Origin: Dehalococcoidia bacterium
GTDB lineage: Bacteria; Chloroflexota; Dehalococcoidia; UBA2979
Assembly (NCBI GenBank): GCA_004297315.1
Contig: SCTU01000075.1
Coordinates: 1 to 33,694, forward strand
DNA length: 33,694 nucleotides
Reading direction: 5' to 3'
Shown piece after piece: positions 7,921 to 18,352 of this stretch. The position numbers and the translations under genes are program-made. The notes below the pieces were generated by a model. It made no database searches. It was not told where the DNA came from and saw only the letters and a list, made by a program, of their open reading frames with translations. Position 1 is the first letter of the stretch. Each line of letters opens with the position of its first letter.

Positions 7921-9237
7921 TCAGCCGCCGGAAGTCGAAGATGGCGGCGCCGGACGGGGTGCGCCGAGCGGCACGATCAGCACCAGCGCGGCAATCCAGC
8001 GGCCGATCGCGGAGACGAGCATCGCTGTGCGGATGTCCGAGACCCCCACGACCCAGGTCCCGATTGCGGGGCCGAAGAACGAGGCGGCGAGGATGACCAT
8101 CTGCTGGATCGCCGCGTACCGGGGCAGGTTCGCCGGCGGCGCGTACTCCATCAGCAGGTTGAACGAGAGCACGTTGTGCGCGGCCCAGGCCGCGCCGCCG
8201 GAAACGGAGGGCAGCGCCGCATGCCACCACGTGCGCGGCAGCAGCCAGAGCAGGGGGACGAAGGGCATGGTGCAGAGCAGCGTGCGGAACAACGACGCGC
8301 TCGCCTTCCGGGCGACGAAGAGACCGAGCGCGAACTGGCCGAGGATGGCGCCCCCGGCCTCGATCGAGGCGATCAGGCCGACCTGCCCGGGCTGCGCGTG
8401 GAGGTCGCGGACGAGGTACACCGCAAGGAACGGCCCCACCACCATCGCCGAGGTGTGGAGGAGCAGGGTGGCGGTCAGGTAGCGCACGAACGCGGCGTCC
8501 CGCAGCACGGCGCGTGTGGAACCGGCGGGCCGTTCACGTCTGGGCGCGCGCGGCCGCTCCGGGATGCGCGCGTAGGAATACGTCGAGGCGAGGCCGACCG
8601 CGAAGGCGGCGAGGAACGCGACCTGGAAGCCCTTCGTGCCGCCCACCACGCGGATCGCGACACCCGCGATCGGCGCGGCGACGGCCGCCGCCACCGTGAG
8701 GCTGAGCATCCGCTGCGAGACGCAGAAGGCCCGGCGGTCGATGGGGAAGATGTCGGCGAGCAAGGAGACCCATGACGGGTGACAGGCTGCCCCGGCCAGT
8801 GACTTCACGAACGTGAGCGCTACGAGCGCGTAGACCGCCGTACGCACGTCGTCGAACAGGAGCGGCACGCCGGCCATCGCGAGGATCGCGAGCCTGCCTG
8901 CACCACCCCCTCCGGCGAGCACGACCCACTTTCGCGAGGGCGTGCGCTCGGCGAGGGCAGCGCCCGGCACCAGCGCGAGGATGCCGGCGAGCCCGTTCGC
9001 GATCGCCAGCAGCCCGACCTGGGCGTCCGAGGCTCCGAGGGTGATGGCGTAGATCGAGAGGAACTGGACGACCACCGACTCGGACACCGAGGAGAGGATG
9101 CCGTCCGCGTAGAACCAGCGCTCCTCCACCGTCGACCAGATGCGGCGGCGGTACGAGGAAAGCGAGACCCACGCCGGGACACCCGGCCGCAGGCCGCGGG
9201 GCGTCCGCATCACGGGCCGTCGCGCCGTCCTCGCCAC
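7921..9237 (-). CDS. MFS transporter
   Basis: A 438-residue hydrophobic protein with about twelve membrane segments, beginning near ADGILSSVSESVVVQFLSIYAITLGAS. The cytosolic loop LAERTPSRK stands where MFS motif A is expected, between helices two and three, and a longer loop rich in Arg and Pro (near RPRAPRRERP) separates the two halves. No substrate can be assigned; drug or metabolite efflux is usual for such proteins. GTG start with GAGGAGG four bases upstream; the ATG nine codons later is an alternative. The downstream esterase on the same strand starts about 70 bases away. Confidence 0.8.
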   Translation of the reverse strand: MARTARRPVMRTPRGLRPGVPAWVSLSSYRRRIWSTVEERWFYADGILSSVSESVVVQFLSIYAITLGASDAQVGLLAIANGLAGILALVPGAALAERTPSRKWVVLAGGGGAGRLAILAMAGVPLLFDDVRTAVYALVALTFVKSLAGAACHPSWVSLLADIFPIDRRAFCVSQRMLSLTVAAAVAAPIAGVAIRVVGGTKGFQVAFLAAFAVGLASTYSYARIPERPRAPRRERPAGSTRAVLRDAAFVRYLTATLLLHTSAMVVGPFLAVYLVRDLHAQPGQVGLIASIEAGGAILGQFALGLFVARKASASLFRTLLCTMPFVPLLWLLPRTWWHAALPSVSGGAAWAAHNVLSFNLLMEYAPPANLPRYAAIQQMVILAASFFGPAIGTWVVGVSDIRTAMLVSAIGRWIAALVLIVPLGAPRPAPPSSTSGG

Positions 9238-9377
9238 ATCGCCTCCTCACAACCTTTCGATAGTGGCAGATAGGCGAGCGCACGTCCTGACCGAAATATG
9301 GTCCGCGGGAAAAAGTAAGGACCCGTTAGCCAGAGGCGACCTGTTACGGCTCACTGAACGGGGCCCAGGAACTGTCG

Positions 9378-10649
9378 CTACGCGCGCCGGATCGCGCGGT
9401 TGAAGACGAAGATCAAGAGGAACATCCCCAGGCAGACGACGAAAAAGCCGAGTTCGGCTGAGCGCACGCCGGCACGGTTGATCATGAAGCCCATCGCCAG
9501 GACACCGAACGGCGTGATGCCGAATCCCATCTGCCACGCAGCCATCCCGCGTCCCTGCATGTCCTGCCGCAGCGCGGTCAGGAAAAGCGTGTTCCCCAGC
9601 GCGAGGCAAAAGCCGTGGATCACGCCCGCGGCGATCAGGACGGCCATCGACTGCCAGAGCTCGCGCGTTTGCGTGAATGCCATCACCAGGAGGGCGTAGG
9701 CGATGAGCCCGCCGAGCGTCAGCGGTCCGCCGTGCCGCAACCGGTCCCCTATGACAGCGAGGCCGAGCAAGCCGAAGATCGACCCAATCCCGATCGCGGA
9801 GACCAGCAGGCCGTACGTACCCGATCCGTGTCCGAGTTCGACCCGGGCGAACAGCGGCATGAACGAGATGTAGGGATAGATCAAGAGCGCGGGCAGCGTG
9901 TTCACCGCTAGTAGCACGCGCGTCTGCGGTTCGCCCATGACGTACTTGAAACCAGCGGCAATATCGCTAAGCGGGTTCCGGGGTTGCCGATAGACCGCGG
10001 GGACCGCGGGCCGGCTCATCATGAGCGTATTGACGCACGCAAGACCTCGCATCGCCGCGACGAAGATGAAGGGCGAGGCCAGCGAGGCCGCCGTGAGGAT
10101 GCCGGCGAGCGACGGGCCGAGGATGCGCGAGATGTTCTGGGCGATGGAGTTCATCGCGATCGCGTTGGGCAGGGTCGCGGGCGTCATGAGGTCGGCGACA
10201 AACGCCTGGCGTGCGGGCTGGCTCATCGCCGTCGTCAGCGCGGTTAGGAGGCTGAACGCGTAGACGTGCCAGACCTGGACATGCCCGCTGAACACGAGGA
10301 CAGCCAGCCCGGCCGCCTGCGCGGTGTCGGCCAGCGTGGCCAGGACGATGACCGTGCGCCTCGGATAGCGGTCCGCCACAATGCCGCCGACGGGCGTGAG
10401 GAGGAGCGAAAGCACGCCGCCAATGAAGGCGACGTTCGCCAGCTGAATGGCGGACTCCGTGAGCACAAAGACGAGCCAACCCAGCGCGATCTGCTGTCCC
10501 CACTGTCCGAAACCAAGCGAGATCGTGCTGAGCGTGAGCAGGCGGAAGTCGCGGTTTCGGAGGGATTCGAAGGCACCCTTTCGCCGCTTCCCCGGGGCCG
10601 GTCCGGCGTGAGGGGTCGCAGAGGACTCGGGCTGGGTCTCGGAGGCCAT
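9378..10649 (-). CDS. MFS exporter of the EntS/DHA3-like (MFS_3) type
   Basis: A 423-residue, twelve-helix MFS protein. FESLRNRDFRLLTLSTISLG followed by GGIVADRYPRR (about 88-98, motif A) and SQPARQAFVADLM in helix 4-5 are typical of the MFS_3/enterobactin-exporter-like group, which includes siderophore and macrolide exporters. AAGAAGGG seven bases before the ATG at 10649 supports this start; a longer frame reaching 10727 would run through the copper operator region and lacks a ribosome site. It is divergent from the copper operon: the CsoR-type operator lies about 77 bases upstream of its start, so copper control of this gene is possible but unproven. Confidence 0.83.
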   Translation of the reverse strand: MASETQPESSATPHAGPAPGKRRKGAFESLRNRDFRLLTLSTISLGFGQWGQQIALGWLVFVLTESAIQLANVAFIGGVLSLLLTPVGGIVADRYPRRTVIVLATLADTAQAAGLAVLVFSGHVQVWHVYAFSLLTALTTAMSQPARQAFVADLMTPATLPNAIAMNSIAQNISRILGPSLAGILTAASLASPFIFVAAMRGLACVNTLMMSRPAVPAVYRQPRNPLSDIAAGFKYVMGEPQTRVLLAVNTLPALLIYPYISFMPLFARVELGHGSGTYGLLVSAIGIGSIFGLLGLAVIGDRLRHGGPLTLGGLIAYALLVMAFTQTRELWQSMAVLIAAGVIHGFCLALGNTLFLTALRQDMQGRGMAAWQMGFGITPFGVLAMGFMINRAGVRSAELGFFVVCLGMFLLIFVFNRAIRRA

Positions 10650-10718
10650 TCGCGCACCCTTCTTCGAGGCCCGCAACGATAACGCGCGCGTCCGTCCGGG
10701 GCGCGTGCCGTCCCGGGT

Positions 10719-10749
10719 TTGACCCATACCCCCCGGGTAGGGGTATCAT
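10719..10749 (+). promoter_or_regulatory. CsoR-type copper operator within the copper operon promoter
   Basis: An inverted repeat, ATACCCC (10726-10732) and GGGGTAT (10740-10746), with a seven-base GC-rich centre, lies 24 bases before the first copper gene. The TACCC-rich left arm and GGGGTA right arm match the pseudo-palindromic operators of CsoR copper repressors. TTGACC at 10719-10724 and TATCAT at 10744-10749 look like -35 and -10 boxes with a 19-base spacer, which the operator fills; a repressor bound there would block polymerase. The csoR gene lies 607 bases downstream, implying autoregulation. Confidence 0.8.
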
Positions 10750-10770
10750 CGCCTCGAAGGAGAGCCGCCA

Positions 10771-11331
10771 ATGCCTCAAATGACCCTCTATGCCCCAGAC
10801 ATCACCTGCGACCATTGCATCGCCACGATCAAAAAGACCGCGACCGGCGTGGGCGGGGTCCAGTTCATCGACGGCGACCCCGAGTCGCGCTCGTTCCGCC
10901 TCGACGTGCCGTCCGGCGCCGCGTTCGACGCCGTTGCGGCGGCGCTCGCGGACGAGGGATACCCGCTCGGTGGCCCGGAGGACGCGCCTACCGGCGGCGG
11001 GATGGCAAGCGCCGTTAACGTCACGCTGATGCCGATGGCCGGGGCGGCGCCGGCGAAGCGCGCCTTCGTCCCGACGTATGCCCCGCAGGCCACTTCGACG
11101 GGCGCCGACGTCGTCTACTCCTGCCCCTGCGGTTCGACCACCGAGGTCTTCCACTACGACCGCTCGCGCGCCGAACAGAAGCCTGAGGCCTGTTGCAACC
11201 ACCAGGTGCTCGTCGCCCCGGACGCCGCCGCGCGCCTGCGCACGCTCGAGGGGTACGAGGTGATCGACGTGCAGCGCGTCACGATGCCGTGGGGACAGCC
11301 GGTGGAGGCCGCGATGGCGGTCCGCCGCTAG
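10771..11331 (+). CDS. Two-domain copper-binding protein: HMA domain plus unrecognised Cys-rich domain
   Basis: This 186-residue protein is first in the copper operon. Residues 1-65 form a heavy-metal-associated (HMA) domain with the metal motif ITCDHC (Cys13, Cys16), as in CopZ chaperones. A linker follows, then a second part with CPCG (Cys118, Cys120) and EACCNHQVLV (Cys141, Cys142, His144), enough ligands for a second metal site. I do not recognise that domain. It resembles neither a second HMA repeat nor, as far as I can judge, the Zn/Fe-S part of archaeal CopZ. AAGGAGA seven bases before the ATG is a strong ribosome site and the CsoR-type operator lies directly upstream. The likely role is a cytosolic Cu(I) chaperone or sink that supplies CopA; direct metal transfer is inference. 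Confidence 0.8.
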   Translation: MPQMTLYAPDITCDHCIATIKKTATGVGGVQFIDGDPESRSFRLDVPSGAAFDAVAAALADEGYPLGGPEDAPTGGGMASAVNVTLMPMAGAAPAKRAFVPTYAPQATSTGADVVYSCPCGSTTEVFHYDRSRAEQKPEACCNHQVLVAPDAAARLRTLEGYEVIDVQRVTMPWGQPVEAAMAVRR

Positions 11332-11352
11332 GCGTCCCGAAGGGAACGTTGC

Positions 11353-11619
11353 ATGGACTCGCACACGCGCGCCGACGTCCTCAAGCGCCTCAACTACATC
11401 GACGGGCATCTCCAGGGCGTCCGCAAAATGATCGAAGAGGACCAGTACTGCGTGGACGTGATGAAGCAGGCGTTCGCCGTCCGCCGCGCCATCGAAAAGT
11501 TGGAGGCGACGATGCTGGACGGGCACCTGCACCACTGCGTGGCGGAGGCCGTCCGCGCCGGCGAGACCGAGCAGGTCTTCGGAGAACTCGTCGAACTGTA
11601 CCGTCTCGCGAACAAGTAG
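11353..11619 (+). CDS. csoR: CsoR-type copper-sensing repressor
   Basis: An 88-residue all-helical protein of the CsoR/RcnR (DUF156) family. LKRLNYIDGHLQGVRKMIEE is the typical first helix. The Cu(I) ligand set is Cys33, His58 and Cys62, with the same 25- and 4-residue spacing as Cys36-His61-Cys65 of mycobacterial CsoR, which points to Cu(I) rather than nickel or sulfide sensing. Apo-protein should repress the upstream operator and Cu(I) binding should release it. It sits 21 bases after the HMA protein and 13 before copA, all in one operon. Confidence 0.93.
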   Translation: MDSHTRADVLKRLNYIDGHLQGVRKMIEEDQYCVDVMKQAFAVRRAIEKLEATMLDGHLHHCVAEAVRAGETEQVFGELVELYRLANK

Positions 11620-11632
11620 CCGAAAGAGTCCC

Positions 11633-14011
<2,379 letters not shown>

Positions 14012-14021
14012 TGGCGGGCGC

Positions 14022-15239
14022 CTAGCCCCCGAGCTGCTCGATCTGCGAGGCCAGTTCGAGGCGGTGCTCGGACTCGGCGGAGGCGGGCTCGGCTGCGGGA
14101 CGTTGCCGCGGCAGCGCGAAGCGAAGGAGCAGCGGCGCGGCCAGCGTTGTGAGCAGCGTCACCGCGATGCTGGCCGTGTACGTGTTGTCGCCGATCACCC
14201 CCGACTGATGGCCCAGCACCGCGATCACGAGGGCGACTTCGCCCCGCGCGATCATCCCCGTGCCGACCGCGAGCGACTCGGCGTGGGTGAAGCGCCCCAG
14301 CCGCGCTCCGCCGTAGCAGCCGACCACCTTCGTCGCCACAGCCACGACCAGCAGCAGGGCGGTGAACACCGGCACCGCGCGCAAGCCCGCGAGGTCGGCG
14401 GACATCCCCGTGGTCACAAAGAAGATGGGGGCGAAGAGCGCGTACCCGATCAGATTGCCGAAGTCCGCCAGGTCTTCCTGCAGGATCGTCCGTCCGAACA
14501 TCACCCCGGCGAGATAGGCGCCCGAGATCGCGGCCAGCCCGCCGATCTGCTGGGCCGCCCACGCGAATGCCAAGACCAGCGCGAGTACTTCGAGGAAGCG
14601 GTGCTCGCGCGTCTCCATGAGGACCAGGCGGACGGCGGCCATCTTCGTGATGAAGTGGCCGGCGATCAGCGCAGCCGGGATGAAGACCGCCAGCCGGACC
14701 AGGTCGCCGGCGCCACCGCCGCCCTCGATGCTGACGACCACGGTCAGGACGACCACCCCGATGATGTCGTCGATCACCGCCGCGCCGAGGATCGCGCTCC
14801 CGATCCGGCTCTGCAGGAAGCCCGCCTCCTTCAGCACGTGGGCGGACACCGTGACGCTCGTCGCGGTCATGATCGTCCCGATGAAGACGGCCTCCGAGGT
14901 GCCGTAACCAAAGGCCATCGCCAGGCCAGCCGCCGCGGCCATCGGCATGGCGACGCCGCCCACCGCCGCCAGCGTGGCGGCGATCCCGACGCGCCGCATC
15001 TCGACAAGGTCAGTCTCGATACCGGCGACGAATAGCAGGAGCACCACGCCGATGCTCGACATGCCCTCGAGCGCGGCGGACGGGTGGATGAGGCCGGTCA
15101 CGCTCGGACCCAGCAGGACGCCGGCGACGAGCACGCCAAACACGCTCGGGAGCCCGAGTCCGGTCGCGATGGAAGAGGTGATCCGGGCCGCCAGCAGGAT
15201 CAGCGCGAGGCTGATCAGGAGTTCGGCGGAGGATTCCAC
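14022..15239 (-). CDS. CPA2-family cation/proton antiporter (Kef/NapA type)
   Basis: A 405-residue membrane protein with about twelve to thirteen helices. It has the CPA2 landmarks: TATSVT in the first unwound helix (about 125-130) and AAVIDDII with paired Asp157-Asp158, the electrogenic two-Asp form, plus GMIARGEVALV near the end. It probably exchanges Na+ or K+ for H+ across the inner membrane. No C-terminal nucleotide-binding RCK/TrkA domain is present, so it is shorter than KefB/C. The ATG start lies at the end of a small spacer; no strong Shine-Dalgarno was noted. It is convergent with copA. Confidence 0.88.
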   Translation of the reverse strand: MESSAELLISLALILLAARITSSIATGLGLPSVFGVLVAGVLLGPSVTGLIHPSAALEGMSSIGVVLLLFVAGIETDLVEMRRVGIAATLAAVGGVAMPMAAAAGLAMAFGYGTSEAVFIGTIMTATSVTVSAHVLKEAGFLQSRIGSAILGAAVIDDIIGVVVLTVVVSIEGGGGAGDLVRLAVFIPAALIAGHFITKMAAVRLVLMETREHRFLEVLALVLAFAWAAQQIGGLAAISGAYLAGVMFGRTILQEDLADFGNLIGYALFAPIFFVTTGMSADLAGLRAVPVFTALLLVVAVATKVVGCYGGARLGRFTHAESLAVGTGMIARGEVALVIAVLGHQSGVIGDNTYTASIAVTLLTTLAAPLLLRFALPRQRPAAEPASAESEHRLELASQIEQLGG

Positions 15240-15333
15240 GAGTGCTCCGGGACGCTAGCCCGGGCCAACTGCTGCCCGAGCGGATTCAGACGGTCGCAGC
15301 AGCCCCAGGCCTGCCGCGATCGCGATCACGGTA

Positions 15334-15420
15334 CTACTGCTGCGCAGAACGCCGGCTGCGGAAGTAGTGGATCGCGGTGCTGACTGCGAAGAGACCGAAG
15401 AAGACGATTCCCGGTGCCAT
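15334..15420 (-). CDS. Possible small membrane peptide (28 aa)
   Basis: Inside a 371-base spacer, a 28-codon ATG frame encodes a hydrophobic helix (PGIVFFGLFAVSTAIHYF) followed by a basic tail (RSRRSAQQ), the standard look of a single-pass inner-membrane peptide with its tail in the cytoplasm. A GGGA lies about ten bases upstream, so the ribosome site is weak. It is downstream of amtB and upstream of the antiporter on the same strand. No family recognised; it could be chance coding in GC-rich DNA, but the hydrophobic-then-basic order argues for a real product. Confidence 0.4.
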   Translation of the reverse strand: MAPGIVFFGLFAVSTAIHYFRSRRSAQQ

Positions 15421-15558
15421 CTCAGATTCCCGTCTGCCGGCCTCGTGGGAGAGGTGTCCGACATTCAGGACGTTACGGAGCCCATGTTTCGTGAAGGTGA
15501 CGCCGGAGTCTCAGTCACGTGACGAGTTCATTGCTTCTGCCGCGCCCGCATACACGCG
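15421..15558. other. Non-coding remainder of the amtB-antiporter spacer
   Basis: Together with 15240-15333, this fills the spacer around the possible 28-residue peptide. I see no convincing coding frame, RNA or repeat here. A promoter for the antiporter must lie in this area, but no clear -35/-10 pair could be picked out. Confidence 0.4.
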
Positions 15559-15560
15559 AA

Positions 15561-15586
15561 AGGGGCGAGGCCGCAGCCTCGCCCCT
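15561..15586 (-). terminator. Probable terminator hairpin after amtB
   Basis: AGGGGCGAGGC (15561-15571) and GCCTCGCCCCT (15576-15586) form a perfect 11-bp stem with a 4-base loop, 25 bases beyond the amtB stop on the minus strand. The following T-run is short (TTT), so it may need Rho or act as an RNA-stabilising hairpin. Confidence 0.65.
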
Positions 15587-15610
15587 CTTGGTTCGTGGTT
15601 TGCCTCGAAA

Positions 15611-17797
15611 CTATCGGGCCCCGACGAATTCTCCCGTCATCGCACTGCCGTAACCGGGGATCTCCTGGGGAGGGTACGCGTGCGTGCCCATCTCCGGGAT
15701 GTCCAGACCGGCCATCTCGTCCTCAGGCTTCGAGCGGAAGATGCCCATCGCCTTCAGGACCGAGAAGAGTACGAACGAGGTGCCGAACGACCAGACGATG
15801 ACCGTCACAGCACCCACGAGTTGCGCCACGAGCTGCGCCCCGTCCCCGAAGAAGAGCCCCTTGATCGGGTGCCCCACCACGAGGAAGTCCGGCGCCGTCC
15901 CGTCCGCAAACAGTCCGACACAGAGGATGCCGAAGACGCCGCTCACACCGTGGACGGCGATCGCACCCACGGGGTCGTCGACCTTGAGCACCCGGTCGAT
16001 GAAGCCCATCGCCCAGCACGTCAGGACTCCGGCCATCCCGCCGATCAGGACGGCGAGGATCGGGCTGACGTACCCGGACGGGGCCGTGATCGCCACCAGG
16101 CCGGCCAGAATGCCGTTGATCATGTAACCGGGGTCGTACTTGCCCAGGGTCATCCGCGCGAAGGCCATCGCGGTCACGGAGCCGGCAGCACCTGCCAGCA
16201 TCGTCACCACCGCGACTTCGCCGATACGCAGGTTGCCGCTGCCGGCAGCGCCGAGCGTCGAGCCCGGGTTGAACCCGAACCACCCGAACGCCAGGATGAA
16301 CGTCCCGATCGCCGCCATGTTGATGTTGTGGCCCGGCATCGCGTTCACGCTGCCGTCTCGGTTGTACTTGCCCAGCCGCGGCCCCAGCACCCACGCCGCG
16401 GCGAGTGCGGACCATCCGCCGACGGAGTGCACCACGCCGCTCCCGGCGAAGTCCACATACGGACGGCCGATCACGGAGTCCTTCAACTGGAAGAGCCAGC
16501 CGCCGCCCCACGCCCAGTTGCCGAACATCGGGTAGATGAACCCACCGATGAACACGCCCCAGATGAGGAACGACACCCAGCGCCATCGCTCGGCGACCGC
16601 GCCCGTGAGGATCGTCGCCGCGGTGTCCATGAACACCATCTGGAAGAGGAACAGTACCGCGATGCCGACGTCGAGCACGTTCGGCCCGAGGAAGAAGCCC
16701 TTGTAGCCGAAGAGGCCCCACTTCGTGCCCGCGAGCGTGATCCCGGCTTCCTTGTCGAGCGCGAGCAGGCCCGCACCCAGGTTCGTCGGGCCGGTGAGGC
16801 CAACACCACCGAACTGGATCGCGAAGCCGACCGCCCAGTACGCGAGCATGCCGACGCCGTAGATCATGAAGTTGGTCATCATGACCTGCATCGCGCTCTT
16901 GGCACGGCAGAAGCCGGTCTCCACCATCGCGAAGCCCGCCTGCATGAACATGACGATGTAACCGGTGACCAGCACCCAGACGAAGTTGATCGCCAGGCGG
17001 TTCTGGTTCACGTACGCAGCCAGGTTGTAGGCGAACGGCTCTTTTGTCTGCGCTTCCGCGAACATCTTCGCGGTGGCATCGGCGTCCAGCGCCCCGTCCT
17101 TGTCGAGTACGGCGAGGCTGCCCCCGCCGACTCCGACGCCGGCGAGGTCCTCTGGGGTGCCGACCTTCGTACCGGACACGTCGAGTGCTGGCCCGTCGTC
17201 CGGGCCGTCGGCGAAGGCGGTGTGCGCGCCCAGTCCGAGCAACAACGCGACCGCGACCACCGGCACGATCAGCAGCGCCGGCCGGATCGCCTTGACGGAC
17301 GGCGTGGCGCCCGCGGCCGTCTTCACGGGCCTGAGGTGGCGCGTGAGCGCTGCCGTCACCAGCGGGTACCGCTTGAGGGCCACGCGCACGTCGAAGCGGT
17401 TCGAGGTCGCTGTGCCAATGAGGCGGACGCTCCCCTTGCGTGCTTCGTACCCGCTGAACTCCGCCCAGGGGCGGAACACCACGCGGTTCACCGCGATGCC
17501 GGTGCTCGTCAGGCGATAGCGGACCGGGCGGCTCACGACGGCATACATCGCAAGCATCGCGACGAGTTCAAGTCGCGCATGAACCACACCCGAAAGTGAG
17601 CCCAGCACGAGCAGAACCCCGAGTGAGTAGATGGAGAACTGGTGGTAGCGCAGCCGCTCCGAGAAGGAGAGGTTGAACTCGCGTTCCATTTTCCCCTCGA
17701 CCTTTGCGCCGCGGATGGCGACCACCCGCGAGAGCGCGGTCAGGATGGTGAAGAGCAGCGGCATCAAGAAAAGTGCCGTGGTCAGTTGCGGGGTCAT
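15611..17797 (-). CDS. amtB: Ammonium transporter with fused N-terminal membrane/PH-like domain
   Basis: The 728-residue chain is far longer than a normal Amt (about 400-450). Residues 1-90 contain two to three membrane helices, 91-155 a beta-rich PH-like segment (RYRLTSTGIAVNRVVF...), and 172-196 a hydrophobic stretch ending AHTAFADG, much like a signal peptide with its cleavage site. A polar linker follows, then the Amt core from about 267 to 690. The pore twin histidines are His457 (GVVHSVGG) and His616 (AVHGVSG); GNWAWGGGW is also canonical. The C-tail keeps EDEMAGLD and the AYPP end that contacts PII proteins in other Amts. It transports ammonium; the N-terminal part may sense or regulate. 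AGGA eight bases before the ATG at 17797 fixes the start, 8 bases after the TPR gene's stop. No PII gene is in view. Confidence 0.9.
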   Translation of the reverse strand: MTPQLTTALFLMPLLFTILTALSRVVAIRGAKVEGKMEREFNLSFSERLRYHQFSIYSLGVLLVLGSLSGVVHARLELVAMLAMYAVVSRPVRYRLTSTGIAVNRVVFRPWAEFSGYEARKGSVRLIGTATSNRFDVRVALKRYPLVTAALTRHLRPVKTAAGATPSVKAIRPALLIVPVVAVALLLGLGAHTAFADGPDDGPALDVSGTKVGTPEDLAGVGVGGGSLAVLDKDGALDADATAKMFAEAQTKEPFAYNLAAYVNQNRLAINFVWVLVTGYIVMFMQAGFAMVETGFCRAKSAMQVMMTNFMIYGVGMLAYWAVGFAIQFGGVGLTGPTNLGAGLLALDKEAGITLAGTKWGLFGYKGFFLGPNVLDVGIAVLFLFQMVFMDTAATILTGAVAERWRWVSFLIWGVFIGGFIYPMFGNWAWGGGWLFQLKDSVIGRPYVDFAGSGVVHSVGGWSALAAAWVLGPRLGKYNRDGSVNAMPGHNINMAAIGTFILAFGWFGFNPGSTLGAAGSGNLRIGEVAVVTMLAGAAGSVTAMAFARMTLGKYDPGYMINGILAGLVAITAPSGYVSPILAVLIGGMAGVLTCWAMGFIDRVLKVDDPVGAIAVHGVSGVFGILCVGLFADGTAPDFLVVGHPIKGLFFGDGAQLVAQLVGAVTVIVWSFGTSFVLFSVLKAMGIFRSKPEDEMAGLDIPEMGTHAYPPQEIPGYGSAMTGEFVGAR

Positions 17798-17805
17798 CGG
17801 AAGTC

Positions 17806-18339
17806 CTATCCCAGTGCCGTCGCGACGGCGGGTTCGGCTGGTTGAGTACGGCGCCGCCACGGACGCCAGCCCTTCGGCCACCGCGGCAGCGCGGTCTCGC
17901 GGTAGAAGAGCCCCTTGCTCTTGTCGATGCAGAAGCGCCGCATCTCGAAGGCGGCCCGGTACTCGGGCTCACCGGACGCGTGCTCAAGCGCCGCATTGAG
18001 GTGCGGCACCGATTTGTCGTAGAACCCGAGGCGCGCGAAGTACTCCGCCTGGGCCATCTGGCAGGCGAACTCGCCGGGCGTCTCGGCCAGCGCGCCCTCG
18101 ATCAGGTCCTGCGCCTCGTGCACCCGACCCATCCGGACGTAGGCGACGCCGAGGCTGGCACGGGCTGCCGTCCACGAGGGGTATTCCGCCACCACACGTT
18201 CCAGCAGCGGGATCGCGTCCGTGACCTGCCCGATGACGAGCAGGTGATGGGCGCGCGTCCAGGCCTCCGCAGCCGGTGGCGCCGGGAGATGCGACGACGC
18301 GACGGCGCCACCGCCTGCAACCACTTGCTCTGCAGTCAC
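17806..18339 (-). CDS. TPR-repeat protein, operon partner of amtB
   Basis: A 177-residue soluble protein. Residues 26-130 read as three to four tetratricopeptide repeats: WTRAHHLLVIGQVTDAIPLL, then PSWTAARASLGVAYVRMGRV, then FACQMAQAEYFARLGFYDKS. A basic, Trp-rich tail follows (RWPKGWRPWRRR). TPRs form helical scaffolds for protein contacts. The GTG start at 18339 is set by AAGGAGG six bases upstream; a longer frame to 18441 has no such site. It ends 8 bases before the ammonium transporter start, so both are made from one mRNA and it may bind the transporter's extra cytosolic domain. That partnership is inference from position only. Confidence 0.75.
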   Translation of the reverse strand: MTAEQVVAGGGAVASSHLPAPPAAEAWTRAHHLLVIGQVTDAIPLLERVVAEYPSWTAARASLGVAYVRMGRVHEAQDLIEGALAETPGEFACQMAQAEYFARLGFYDKSVPHLNAALEHASGEPEYRAAFEMRRFCIDKSKGLFYRETALPRWPKGWRPWRRRTQPAEPAVATALG

Positions 18340-18345
18340 GGGCAA

Positions 18346-18352
18346 CCTCCTT
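18346..18352 (-). promoter_or_regulatory. Ribosome binding site that decides the TPR gene start
   Basis: AAGGAGG, a perfect anti-16S match, sits six bases before the GTG at 18339 on the minus strand and argues against the longer frame that begins at 18441. Confidence 0.8.

Noticed and set aside
15377..17599. A 740-codon open frame on the plus strand opposite amtB
   Set aside because: Its product is a run of Arg, His, Asp and Gly with no domain; the minus strand holds a clear ammonium transporter. GC-rich DNA gives long empty antisense frames.
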